From the NCBI RefSeq assembly GCF_009727055.1, contig NC_052355.1, positions 8,396,034-8,460,033 of the forward strand: DNA of 64,000 bases. The letters are read 5' to 3'. Position numbers and translations under genes: made by a program. This document shows, piece after piece, positions 1 to 9,409 of this stretch (positions are counted from its first letter, which is position 1; the number at the start of each line of letters is the position of its first letter). The notes below the pieces were generated by a model, which had not been told where the DNA came from, did not search any database, and saw nothing but the letters and a program-made list of their open reading frames with translations. Source of the stretch: Benincasa hispida. Its lineage: Eukaryota > Streptophyta > Magnoliopsida > Cucurbitales > Cucurbitaceae.

Positions 1-365
1 GTCTTGATTGCGCCGGATTGGACACTGCCATTTGAGATCATGTGCGACGCAAGTGGGTATGCGATGGAAGCCGCATTAGTGCAAAAGAAAAAAACTATTT
101 TGCACCCCATCGCATATGCGAGTAAAACTCTGAACCCTGCTCAACTTAATTATACCACCATTGAAAAAGAGCTCATGGCTATGATTTTTGCGTTGGAAAT
201 ATTTCAGGCATATCTATTTGGAACCAAGGTACTCATTCACACTGATCACTCGACAATAAAATATTTGATGGCAAAGAAGGACGCAAAGCCGAGGTTGATC
301 AGATGGGTTCTCCTCCTTCAAGAATTTGATATCGAAATAATTGATCGGAAGGGACAGAGAATTAA
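1..365 (+). pseudogene. Ty3/gypsy pol, RT-linked RNase H domain (broken)
   Basis: Seen: an open frame from the window edge encodes a gypsy RNase H domain. It has the family landmarks CDASGYAM (first Asp), [12 protein letters not shown] (Glu) and [10 protein letters not shown] (Asp), then [10 protein letters not shown] and LLQEFDIEI. The domain degrades the RNA strand of the RNA/DNA hybrid during reverse transcription. A base is missing near 350-354, which shifts the frame, and an in-frame TAA (363-365) follows where the family continues into a VADHLS motif. The upstream RT domain lies outside the window. Known: this order (RNase H, zinc finger, integrase) is Ty3/gypsy. The text is closest in my memory to Athila/Tat elements. 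The domain call is firm, the lineage less so. Confidence 0.9.
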
Positions 366-755
366 GTCGCAGATCACTTGTCCAAATTAGAAAATCCTGA
401 GGTTGACCGCAATGAATCTGATGTGAGTGTCGTGTTTTCGGACGAGCAGCTGTTTCGCATAGAAGAACTGCCTTGGTATGCAGACATCGTTAATTATTTG
501 GTTTATGAACAATTTCATGAAGATTACACCTACCATCAACAGAAGAAGCTCAAGAATGAATGTAGACACTATTATTGGGATGAGCCAAATCTGTACAAAA
601 GAGGTGCAGACCAAATCATTCGATTATGCATCCTAGATGCTGCTCAACAACACATATTATCGCAGCGCCACGATTCGCCATATGGAGGGAACTTTGGAGG
701 ACAACGTACTGCAGCCAAAGATTTGCAGTGGATTCTTCTGGCCTTCATTATTTAA
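366..755 (+). pseudogene. Ty3/gypsy pol, spacer and integrase zinc-binding (H2C2) region
   Basis: Seen: the frame reopens with [13 protein letters not shown] and runs through a spacer into an integrase N-terminal zinc-binding segment (QRHDSPYGGNFGGQRTAAK). The usual second His of the H2C2 finger, in the GGHFG position, reads Asn here. The frame is lost again near 735, just before the CxxC half of the finger, which resumes at 774 in another frame (MKCDRCQ). The domain normally binds zinc and helps the integrase tetramer form. This is clearly the continuation of the RNase H piece upstream and is non-functional. Confidence 0.85.
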
Positions 756-773
756 AGGTGCTACTGACTCACA

Positions 774-1235
774 ATGAAATGTGATCGGTGTCAACGCACC
801 GGCAACATTTCATGGAAGAACGCAATGCCAATGAATACTATCTTGGAGCTAGAACTATTTGACGTATGGGGGATTGATTTCATGGGACCATTCCCTCCTT
901 CAAACGGTAAGCACTATATTCTATTAGACGTTGACTATGTCTCCAAGTGGGTAGAGGCAATTGCATGCGACGCAAGTGATGCGGCAGTAGTCTTCCAGTT
1001 CCTGAAGAAAAATATTTTCACGCGTTTTGGCACTCTCCATGGCATCATAAGTGATGAAGGATCACACTTTGTCAACAACAATATAAAGGAGCTGCTTCGC
1101 AAGTACAATATCCTCCACAAGGTGGCCACCGCATACCGCCCACAAACAAATGGTCAGGCTGAAGTGTCCAATCGTGAAATTAAATTGATACTTGAGAAGG
1201 TAGTAAAACCTTCGTGGAAGGATTGGGCAATGTAG
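774..1235 (+). pseudogene. Ty3/gypsy integrase catalytic core
   Basis: Seen: 153 codons give a complete retroviral-type integrase core. The catalytic triad is readable: Asp35 (GIDFMGPF), Asp94 (IISDEGSHF) and Glu130 ([10 protein letters not shown]), with 35 residues between the second and third, the family spacing. The CxxC of the zinc finger (CDRC) is at residues 3-6. A TAG at 1233-1235 interrupts the conserved run before [10 protein letters not shown], which continues in frame after it. The enzyme inserts the cDNA into the host genome. The core residues survive, but the frameshift before it and the stop after it make the copy dead. Confidence 0.92.
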
Positions 1236-1735
1236 CTTGATGATGCGTTGTGGGCATACCGGACCACATTTAAAACACCAATAGGTATGTCTCCTTATGC
1301 GTTGGTATTTGGCAAGGCGTGTCATCTGTCTTTGGGTTGGAGTATAAAGCATTGTGGGCGGTCAAGAAATTGAATTTCAATTTAAAGAAAGCAGGAGAAG
1401 CGCAAAAACTGCAGCTTGTCGAGCTAGAAGAATGGAGGATCAACGCATATGAGAATGCGAAGATTTGTAAAGAGCGCACCAAGCGTTGGCATGATAAACG
1501 CATATACGCTAGAAACCTCCAAATTGAGCAGAAGGTCTTACTCTTCAATTCAAGATTGCGTCTCTTCCCAGGAAAATTAAAATCACACTTGTCCGGTCCC
1601 TTCATCATAAAAGAAGTATTTCCACATGGTTCAGTGGAACTAATCACCAAGGATGGTAGTTGAACATTTAAAGTTATGGACAACGGATCAAAGCATATTG
1701 CGGAGGAGATTTTCAGCAAGAAAAAGCCTCTGTAA
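1236..1735 (+). pseudogene. Ty3/gypsy integrase C-terminal region and end of pol
   Basis: Seen: after the TAG the sequence continues through [12 protein letters not shown] and GKACHL, shifts frame near 1320, then reads [23 protein letters not shown] and VLLFNSRLRLFPGKLKS. It passes another stop at 1661-1663 and ends with TFKVMDNGSKH, EEIFSKKKPL and a stop at about 1733. The LFNSRLRLFPGKL motif is the GPY/F-type module found at the integrase C-terminus of gypsy elements. No envelope-like ORF follows. At least one frameshift and two premature stops separate this from a working gene. Confidence 0.85.
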
Positions 1736-1827
1736 AGTTGAAAAACTCAGACTATCCCTTAGTCAACTCTTGATCATTTAACTCTTCATCACGCAACTAC
1801 TAGCTGTATTTTACTTATTTTTCTCTC

Positions 1828-1850
1828 AAAAACAAAAAAAAAAAACAAAA

Positions 1851-1893
<43 letters not shown>
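1828..1893 (+). repeat. A-rich tract
   Basis: A run of about 65 bases is almost pure A, broken by a few C. It generates a long poly-Phe ORF on the minus strand, which is an artefact. It could be a retroposed poly(A) or simple-sequence expansion; there is no flanking evidence to choose. Confidence 0.9.
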
Positions 1894-2572
1894 AAGAGAA
1901 AAACTTGTTGTTTTGTTTTGAAATCATTTGACCCTCTTTTTGTCTGTTTATAAGGATTAAGGCACAGGATTGAGGAGATACTACAAGACGAAGCAAATAT
2001 TCTGATTCCATCACCGCAATCCATAGAAGCAAAGATCGCCGCAAGGATGGATGCATCAATACTCAATGCGGGCGACAACGCAAAATTTGGGGGTGTACTC
2101 TTCCTTATCTTTATTTCAAATTTCGCGCTATCACATTGCATGTTATTTTTCAAAGTTTTTTCACCGCATCCTCCCTAATTACCACAATCATTTGCTGAGT
2201 AGATAAATTTAGTAGTTTACCGCATGTTGTTTCTTTACAAAGTATGATTTCAATGATGAAAAATATGCTTCTATCTCTTTCGTCTATACTAGAGTCAACT
2301 TAAAACTTAAGGTAGTCACCTCATGAAATATTTCTAGAAGTTAGAGGTTTGCTAGCTTTCTTTCAAACTCTCTTTACAATGCATTCTATGACCATCGCAT
2401 GACTTATTTTAATTTCTTTTGGCAATGAGGACATTGCCATATTTTAAATTTGAGGGTGAGGTATTTATGGTATTTTTTTTCGACCTTGTTATAAAAAAAA
2501 TGAAAATAAAAACTCCACTATCAACGAAGTGAACCCATGTTGATAAGAGTTAAGTTGTGAAAGGTACTTACC

Positions 2573-2915
2573 CGTAGTTGGATGTCCGCATGACACACGT
2601 GGGGGTAAGCCAAAACGAAAGTAAGTCACCAGGATCAACGCATAAATAAATAACCGCAACTCCACTGCCAAGTTAGTATGAGTTTAGTCTGAGAAAGAAT
2701 GCACTGCTCGTAGTTGGATGTCCGCATGACACACGTGGGGGTAAGCCAAAACGAAAGTAAGTCACCAGGATCAACGCATAAATAAATAACCGCAACTCCA
2801 CTGCCAAGTTAGTATGAGTTTAGTCTGAGAAAGAATGCACTGCTCGTAGTTGGATGTCCGCATGAAACCTGTGGGGGCAAGTCAAAACGAAGGCAAGGCA
2901 CTCGGATCGGCGCAA
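2573..2915 (+). repeat. 136 bp tandem repeat, about 2.5 copies, in the gypsy tail
   Basis: Copies start at 2573, 2709 and 2845, exactly 136 bp apart. The first two are nearly identical over the full unit; the third is partial and more diverged. Each begins cgtagttggatgtccgcatg and contains gtaagccaaaacgaaag. A single related block lies at about 56,190 in the tail of a different gypsy element, so the core is older than the tandem amplification. Confidence 0.92.
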
Positions 2916-3229
2916 TGTTAGAAAAGAATAGCAATGAAGAAAATTTTTGTGCAAGGAGAAATCATTTGACACCCCAATGGAAAATTTTCTTTTTGAATAA
3001 ATCATGCGATGTTCCAGAATTCAGTAAAGTACTTTTGAAAGTTAAGCTTGCAATCCCTAAGTCTTAGAAGTAATTTAGGAAGACATTTGAATAAGACTTA
3101 AGGAAATTCTGGCATATAGGATTTGAACGAAGTATCCTTGAGAAATGTAGGGAAAGGACGTTGCGGCTAACTTGCTAAAGGAATCTTTAGCTTATGCTTG
3201 AGGACAAGCATTGTTTAAATTCAAGGGTG

Positions 3230-3257
3230 TCATAACGGGCAGAAAAGCACGTTATCA
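3230..3257 (+). other. Terminal hairpin at LTR start (copy 1)
   Basis: Stem 3230-3237 pairs with 3250-3257, with a 12-base loop reading ggcagaaaagca. One pair (C3231/C3256) is mismatched. The same architecture recurs at the start of two other LTRs in the window (18,108 and 46,250). Confidence 0.7.
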
Positions 3258-3276
3258 TAGTGTTGAATCCTTAAAC

Positions 3277-3362
3277 AATGTCGGATTGCGTTGATGAAAT
3301 ATGTTAAATTGCATCCATTAATGTCGGATTGCGTTGATGAAATATGTTAAATTGCATCCATT
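3277..3362 (+). repeat. 43 bp direct tandem duplication in the LTR
   Basis: The unit beginning aatgtcggattgcgttgatg occurs at 3277-3319 and again at 3320-3362 with no differences that I can see. The identity indicates a recent duplication inside the LTR. It is absent from the related LTR at 18,108. Confidence 0.93.
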
Positions 3363-3767
3363 AAGCATAAATTCTATAATATTGTGGTTGCATGCGTTCA
3401 ATGTATTAGAGCAGTTGATCTTTATATTTTTGTGCAAAATAATGCGTTAATAAAATGCAAAGAATGCGATCATAGGAATACATTGGTCGAGCGATACTTC
3501 ACCGCAAGACTTTGCGTTGATCGTGCTCGCAAACATTCACCCAAGAAGAATCATCGCAACATGGTGGGCGCATCTGGACGAAAGGACAATTAAGATTGAT
3601 GGGACAGAAAGCTGACAGCAGTCAGATCCAAATTAAGTTGACAGTCGAGAACGGTCACAAAGTACATCAAGCTTTATCGGTGACAATTATCCGGTGCATC
3701 AGTCAGGAATTAAAGCTGTCTCATCTGTACAACCAGGAGAGAGAAGCCACCTTTCACCTTTGATGCC

Positions 3768-3776
3768 TTATAAATA
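3768..3776 (+). promoter_or_regulatory. TATA-like box of the Athila-type LTR
   Basis: TTATAAATA sits at a position similar to the TATAAATA motifs of the related LTRs at 18,610 and 46,726. It probably marks the U3 promoter. No start-site data. Confidence 0.55.
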
Positions 3777-4920
3777 CCAAGTGCATTCTTCAGAAAAGGG
3801 GTTAAGTAGTCGATTATTTCATCATTTTACAAGTTCTCGTCTTTGTCCATAGTCTTCTTTCATTTTAAGGCAGACGCGTGGAAGAAGGTGGGCCGATAGA
3901 TCGTTCCGGCAAGCTGAGGAAAGCACCGGAAGCTCCAAGACAGAAAGAGGGCCGACGCCCCCGAAAGCGGAAATATTTGTAGATCAGAATAGAGATTCAA
4001 TGTAAAAAGCCTCGGTTATCAAGGAATTGCTATCATGCTTTCTACCTTTAATTTCCATTATCATTTTTTACTCAATTTAGTTATAAGAATGGAACGTCTT
4101 CTTCTATATCTGTTCACTCTCTGTAGTTCACGCATGAGTAGCTAAACAGTCAAATGGGTTGAGAAACATTTAGCTAGCACAAATAGAGAATCTTCATTCT
4201 TTGTGATTATCTTGTTTATGTATGCTTCATTCGTCTATTAGAGATACTTAGGAGGGTAGTCTAAGGACAGGATCTAGACTTGGGAAGGTCAGGTCAGAAT
4301 CTAGGTTTGGAAGAACTAGATTAGAACACATAAACGAGATAGGCTCTTAGGAATGAGCACTATTTGTTATTAATGCATCGCAACATCTTAGCAATAAGAT
4401 ATGATTGTATGCAGTCACCTTACATTCATGCATTTTGCATCAACGCATAGGACAAGAGTAGAGACTTAGGGATAAGCTCTATGGACATTTTGCATTCAAC
4501 AAATGCCTAGACTTAGGAGCATCGCATTTACATTAGGAAATGACTTGTTGTGCATGGTTGTAACATGATCGTAAAGTTTGACGCATTCCCGAGTAACGCT
4601 AGCTAAAGATCTTCTCAACCCGTTCATCGCATACTCATTGCATCTATCAACCCAATTCTCTTTCTCAAATCTACCGCCTTTATTTACTCTTTTTTATCAA
4701 CGCAACAACACACCCACACTTTATTTATTTACTTGGTTACCACAAAGTTTTCATAAACTTTATCAATGCAACTATTTTCACAAGTCCATGTGTTCGACCC
4801 TGGACTTACCAGGAAACTCAGAGGAATTTACACTTGAATTCCGCTAGGGAAGCTTGAGTGCACAACACAATCTGTCAACACATAAAATCCATATTTCCAC
4901 TTCATAAAATTCAAGCATCA

Positions 4921-5380
4921 GCCTGATGGGGTAAGACATATAGGTATTAAATGGATCTACACGTGCAAATTGGGTGCTGATGGGAAGGCGCAAACCTTCA
5001 AGGCTCGACTTATGGCAAAGGGTTATACCCAGGTAGAGGGAGTCGACTATGAGGAGACTTTCTTTTCGTTTTCCATGTTAAAGTCGATCCGCATCCTCCC
5101 ATCCATTACAGCTTATGATAATTATAAGATCTTGCAAATGGATGTCAAGACGGCCTTTCTGAAATGAAATCTTGAGGAAACCATTTACATGGTGCAACCT
5201 GAGGCATTGATTGCCCAAGGTCAAGAGAAAAAAGTTTGCAGCTGAATCGGTCCATTTATGGGCTAAAACAGGCATCTAGATCTTGGAACATACGGTTTGA
5301 TCCTGCGATCAAATCGTATTGCTTTGATTAGAACGTTGATGAACCTTGTGTCTACAAGAAGATCGTCAACGCTTCAGTAG
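4921..5380 (+). pseudogene. Ty1/copia reverse transcriptase, N-terminal part
   Basis: Seen: translation gives the copia RT landmarks KWIYTCKLGADGK, TFKARLMAKGYTQ, VDYEETF and LQMDVKTAFL. Stops and shifts follow: TGA at 5165-5167, another near 5246, and a frame change around 5240. The conserved block after it (IYGLKQASRSW) is read in a different frame. RT copies element RNA into cDNA. The 5' neighbour is the gypsy 3' LTR, so upstream pol (gag, protease, integrase) is not present here. Dead copy. Confidence 0.88.
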
Positions 5381-6065
5381 TTTTCCTAGTGTTATATGTA
5401 GACAATATACTACTCATTGGGAATGATGTAGGTCTACTAACTGTAGTTATGAACTATCTAGCAACCCAATTCCAAATGAAATATTTTGGAGAGGCTCAGT
5501 TTGTTTTGGGTATACAGATCTTTCGGGATCGTATGAACAAAGTGCTTGCACTATCAGGCATCGTACATTGACAATATGTTACTCAAATACTCGATGCAGG
5601 ACTTCAAGAGGGGCCTACTACCATTCAGGCATGGAGTCACTTTGTCTAAGGACATGTGTCCTAAAACGCCTCAAGAAGTTAAAGAAATAAGATAGGTCCC
5701 ATATGCGTCTGTCGTTGGCAGTTTGATGTATGCAATGCTCTGTACTAGGCCAAACATCTGTTACATTGTGGGCATAGTCAATAGGTATGAGTCTAACCTA
5801 GTCCAGGGTCACTGGACAGTAGTGGAGAATATCCTTAAGTATCTTCGGAGAACGAGGGACTATATGCTCGTGTATGGATCTAGGGATTTGATCCTTACTG
5901 GATACACAGATTCTGAATATCAGACTGATAGGGACTCTCGCAAGTCAACTTCAGGGTCAATCTTTACTCTTAACGGATGAGCTTAAGTGTGGTGAAGCAC
6001 TAAGAAGGGATGCATCGTCGACTGCACTATGGAGCTAGAGTTCACAACTCAGATAATAAAAATTC
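5381..6065 (+). pseudogene. Ty1/copia RT active-site region and RNase H
   Basis: Seen: LYVDNILLIGND is the RT catalytic box; the family motif is YVDD and the second Asp is Asn here. It is followed by NYLATQFQMKYFGEAQFVLGIQI. After frameshifts, 5723-5980 gives YAMLCTRPNICYIVGIVNRY, then the RNase H stretch TGYTDSEYQTDRDSRKSTSG and SIFTLNG. The C-terminal end (a WxSxKQ-like and MEAEY-like region) is partly readable to about 6060. Loss of a catalytic Asp in addition to frameshifts shows long decay. Confidence 0.87.
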
Positions 6066-6099
6066 TTGAAATTAGACTACCACAAACTTTTTGGGTGTT

Positions 6100-6688
6100 A
6101 CAAGCTATGTTCCCAGCTCCCCAGTAAGACAAATCCTCAAAATCGTAGGCTTATTGAGTTGACATTCTGGCCATTCTCACCTATATAAATCAAAGGAATG
6201 CCATCATGAGTAAGGAGTTCACAACTCACTCAGGATTCAGGTCATGTCATCTATGGTCATCCTAGTGAAATGTAAGTCTCTATTATTAATGGCGTTTGTA
6301 TCAAGAGACTAATTATTTCGTAGTCCGATCTTATACAAACAATTTATATATGATACCTCTACTCACATGTCTCCACATGAATGATCAGGATATGATCATT
6401 TATAGCACTTTACAACACTTGTAACACCTACAAAGCAGGCCGTATCCGTAATGTATCCAGGATGCGGTACCCAGCCTTATCCATCTACTACAAACCATTT
6501 AGATTATTATTTAAACAGGATCTGCTGTATGTCTCTACATACTTGTTCAAATTACATAAAATAATCTGATCTTCAGTTTATTGGATTGAGTGTATGCTAA
6601 TAAAATAACAATTATTTTATTAATAACAACATGTTTATACAATTTTACAAACTATAGAACACAAGAGATTTATAACACCAATCCCAAA
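6100..6688 (-). mobile_element. LTR-A fragment, 5' part, reversed
   Basis: The reverse complement starts ttgggattggtgttataaat and runs through the same sequence as the first 600 bp of the LTR-A copies at 28,706, 36,893 and 40,959. Shared stretches include the AATAAAATAA tract, the gagtgagttgtgaactcc block and the ggggagctg block. The inner end fades near 6100. It joins copia integrase at 6689, so insertion plus truncation is likely. Confidence 0.75.
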
Positions 6689-7100
6689 AATCGTAAGTTT
6701 GAAATGCTTGAAATGTTCAAGGAATATAAGGTAGAGGTTGAGAACCAATTAAGTAAAAAGATTAAAACACTTCAATCAGATCAAGGTGGTGAATTGATGG
6801 ACTTAAAATTCCAGGACTATTTGATAGAACATGGAATTCAGTCACAACTCATAGCACCTGGCACACTTCAACAAAATGATGTAGTAGAAAGGAGAAATAG
6901 AACCCCGTTGGACATGGTTCATTCTATGATGAGTTATGCTCAGTTGCAAAGTTCTTTTTGGGTCACATAGTAGAGACTGCGGTGTATATATTGAACATGG
7001 TTCCCTCGAAAAGTGTTTCAAAAACACCTCACAAGTTATGTAGAGGACGTAAAGGTAGTTACGTCAGTTCAGGATTTCAGTATGCTCAACACATGCGTTA
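6689..7100 (+). pseudogene. Ty1/copia integrase core, C-terminal half
   Basis: Seen: an open stretch encodes FKEYKVEVENQL, IKTLQSDQGGELMD, QDYLIEHGIQSQLIAPGTLQQNDVVERRNRT and MVHSMMSYAQLQSSFW. This contains the second catalytic Asp (SDQGGE) and the QQNxVVERRNRT segment, whose Glu is the third triad residue. A TAG follows at 6968-6970; past it VETAVYILNMVPSKSVSKTP is readable. Integrase inserts the copia cDNA. The first catalytic Asp and zinc finger were lost with the LTR-A junction at 6689. Confidence 0.88.
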
Positions 7101-7550
7101 GTGCAAAATCCAAAGGAGCTAAAATGCCGTTCAAAAGTATGTCTATTTGTAGGCTATCTTAAAGAGTCAAAAAATGGTTACTTTTACGATTCTCTGGAAG
7201 ATAAAGTATTTGTGTCAATAAATGAAACATTCCTTGTGAAAGATCACATTAAAAATCATCAACCTCGCAGTAAGCTATTATTAAGCGAGATGTCCAGAGA
7301 AATTACAGATAGATCAAGAAGAGTTGTTGATCGAGCAAGTCCTTTAATAAGAGTTGTTGATGAGACTAGTACTTCACATCCTTCTCAAGAGTTGAGAATG
7401 TCTCGACATAGTGGGAGGGTTGTGCAATAGCCTAATCAGTATAGGTTTAACAGAAACTAAGGTCGTCATACCTGATGATGGCTTAGATGATCTATTGACT
7501 TTCAAACAAGCAATGGAAGATGTGGATAAGGACTAGTAGATAAAAGCCTA
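7101..7550 (+). pseudogene. Ty1/copia pol linker between integrase and RT
   Basis: Seen: 7101-7430 encodes CLFVGYLKESKNGYFYDS, VFVSINETFLVKDHIKNHQPRS and a C-terminal ELRMSRHSGRVVQ stretch. This is the variable linker that precedes copia RT. The reading frame then breaks, with remnants of the LTETQVVIPDD and AMEDVDKD type to 7540. A short in-frame deletion appears to join this to YFNS, after which the sequence becomes the TVR repeat instead of RT. Related linkers occur at 27,200 and 31,740 in this window. Confidence 0.82.
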
Positions 7551-7552
7551 CT

Positions 7553-8260
7553 TCAATTCGTATGAGAATTCTTGTATTTTATGTTCTCCATTTGAAAATT
7601 GGAGATATTGGGTTAACTAAAATTTTAATGGTTTGTAACGTAGTAATTTTTTGTTCTTTTGTTTAGTTGGTAAACTTCCTCTAGTTCGTTTTTTTATGAG
7701 TGCATGGTTTATTGAACGAATTTAATGTTTTGGGGGGCGGGGGGAGAATTTCATCATTTAATGGTGTTTTATTCTCTCAATCCATTTTCCTTTATTTTCA
7801 TCTTTATTATTGTATTTCCAACCCATTTAGTAATATCAATCCAATTTTTAAACTATGAAACAGTAAATGCAAATAACTTTTTTGGGTGGCGTAGTTGGTT
7901 ATCACACTAGTCTCAAAGACTAGAAGTCCCTAGTTCGAGCTTGGGCTCAAACATTCCTTTCTTTTATTTCTTTTTTTTTCCTTCTCATTATTTATTTTTG
8001 GAAGATTCAATATAATATTCCTTAAGAAACTTAAAGGTCTAACTTTAATAAAATTAGTAGTTGTGTGTAGATGTGATTGTCGATTCACTTTTTTAGTTTT
8101 AAGACCAATTAAGAACCAAATGAAACCAAGTGATTTAATAAAAAAGTGGTCCAAATCGATGTCCATTAAAGAGAGGTTTGAAAATTTGATTTTCATGGTT
8201 AGGATGCGTAGCGATAAGTCCACTAATATTGTATCCAAATTTTGTTAGTTCTTAGGAATT
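7553..8260 (+). repeat. TVR repeat, copy 1 (carries a tRNA-Val-like sequence)
   Basis: About 700 bp recurs at 9943-10,620, 27,336-27,790, 31,985-32,374 plus 36,612-36,846, and 53,495-53,858. Order of landmarks: tattttatgttctccatttg, a G-rich purine tract, a tRNA-Val-like block, a T-rich stretch, then gtgatagtcgattcac and ccaaattttgtta. No ORF is conserved between copies. In three loci the repeat sits directly behind truncated copia pol. Confidence 0.85.
7880..7953 (+). pseudogene. tRNA-Val-like sequence, TVR copy 1
   Basis: 74 bases fold as a tRNA: acceptor ttttggg pairs with ctcaaac, the D-arm is gtagttggttatcac, the anticodon arm is ctagt/actag and the T-arm contains ttcga. It matches my memory of plant tRNA-Val(CAC). 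The anticodon loop reads CTCAAAG, so the CAC is lost. There is a T-rich run downstream. A decayed tRNA rather than a gene. Confidence 0.8.
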
Positions 8261-8715
8261 TAATGTTTTATTTAGTGTCTTAACAGATAAAGGAGGAAAG
8301 GAGACCCTCAGGAGATTCCAATATACTTTGGAACGGAGAAAGTAGCTGCAAAAGGAGCAAAATTACCCTTTCCCCATGGAGAGAGTGTAGTGATGCCCTG
8401 CTTGGCATTGTGCGCTGTGCTCAAAAGCAGAATGCCCACTTGTCGTGATCGAAGCTGTACTCTCCAACACACATCTGCACACTACACATCAGGCAGCATG
8501 CACGAGGCAGGCGCTACGACAAAAAAAGCCTAGAGCATAGCTGCACTCTCCAATAGTGCAGAGGCGCTCGACAACTTTCTATAAATATTCCCTCGATTTT
8601 TAAGGCACATGGATGGCTTCTTTAATAGAAAACGCAGCAACCAATAATTTTTCTTTTCTTTTTTTACCTTTTAGCTTAGGTTCTCTATTTTTCTTTTGGG
8701 TTGTAACAATTTAAT
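8261..8715 (+). other. Unassigned spacer with a TATA-like box
   Basis: No coding signal. It has a GC-richer patch (8380-8580) containing several short direct repeats of gctgcactctccaa type, then TATAAATA at about 8581, about 135 bp upstream of a small ORF. This could be the promoter-proximal part of an unrecognised retroelement LTR. I cannot place it in a family. Confidence 0.4.
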
Positions 8716-9015
8716 ATGGCGGATATGAATATTTCTTATGCTCTTCTTTCAAGACAAGTAGCTCAACTTAAGGAAGAACAAGAGGTAAGAGAAATAAATG
8801 AACTTAAAAGTCACGTTTTTCAACTAATCTCTCTTGTTCAAGATTTGGTTATTAGGCAAACATAGGTTTTGCGTGGTCCTTTACGTGAACACTACTCCTC
8901 TTGGGAGATATCTAGCAAAACGCCCGATTTCGATCATGCCTCTTCCTCAAATTCAGGTACTTCTTTGGAAGAATTAGTTAAGGAGCTTTCTAACAATTCA
9001 AAGTATAGCAGCTAG
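8716..9015 (+). pseudogene. Gag-like or unknown ORF with one internal stop
   Basis: Seen: ATG at 8716 opens 49 codons (MADMNISYALLSRQ, then a charged, probably helical stretch rich in Lys, Glu and Gln) to a TAG at 8863-8865. The same frame continues open for 49 more codons (REHYSSWEIS, SLEELVKELSNNS) to 9015. The N-terminal heptad-like pattern would suit a coiled coil. A second open stretch at 9045-9251 (in another frame) may continue it. I do not recognise the family. A gypsy or pararetrovirus-like gag N-terminus is possible but unproven. No neighbour helps. Confidence 0.4.
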
Positions 9016-9044
9016 TTCCTCAAAGTATAGGTCACGGTAAGACT

Positions 9045-9251
9045 TTGGAATTTATTATGTGTGAACTTCCTAATTCTTCTTTTCAGTGTGTGCAGGAACC
9101 TATTGAGTCTCACATAGGGACTCAAACCCCCATGCTCGTTGAGGTAGAGTCTCTTCCTCAACTTTCACATCTAGGGCTTGCACTAGAAATTCGTTCAGAG
9201 CCTTCCATTGTCTGTTGCACTGAGATCGATACATTTGAAGAATTCTCTTGA
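9045..9251 (+). pseudogene. Continuation ORF of unknown function
   Basis: 68 codons (MEFIMCELPNSSFQ, then PIESHIGTQTPMLVEVE) end in TGA. Composition is acidic and low in hydrophobics, with no domain that I recognise. It follows the ORF at 8716 in a shifted frame and is followed by more short open pieces with stops to about 9390. It is probably the rest of the same decayed gene. Confidence 0.35.
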
Positions 9252-9409
9252 TCGAATGACGGAGAAGGTATTTACTCCCCGCCGTACTAAAAACAAGTCG
9301 ATAAGATAGAATATGAGTTTGAGCCTCATATCAAGGAATCTCAGGTAGAATAGTTAGATGCTTCTAAGCCTAGAACCGTACTTTCTCTTGGTATTTCCAA
9401 GCCTTGAAA

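Larger units (their letters stand above)
1736..3227 (+). other. Non-coding 3' tail of the Athila-type element
   Basis: About 1.5 kb lies between the pol stop and the 3' LTR, with no convincing ORF. It holds a long A-rich tract, a stretch near 2040-2280 that recurs at 19,870-20,105, and a 136 bp tandem repeat. It ends in a purine-rich stretch (tcaagggtg) that is the likely polypurine tract for plus-strand priming next to the LTR. Long non-coding tails are usual for Athila/Tat elements. Confidence 0.7.
3228..4920 (+). mobile_element. 3' LTR of the Athila-type element
   Basis: The left edge is set by the purine tract followed by tgtcataacg. The right edge is set by aagcatca, the same terminus as the 5' LTR at 18,108-19,828. 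A TATA-like TTATAAATA lies at 3768-3776, about 540 bp in. Related LTRs at 18,108 and 46,250 have their TATA motifs at about 500 and 475 bp, which supports homology. The first bases probably read TGATAACG ancestrally and are mutated here. The matching 5' LTR and target duplication lie outside the window. The right flank is copia RT, so this element probably inserted into a copia copy. Confidence 0.8.

Noticed and set aside
1815..2153. Minus-strand ORF with a poly-Phe run
   Set aside because: Artefact of the A-rich tract.
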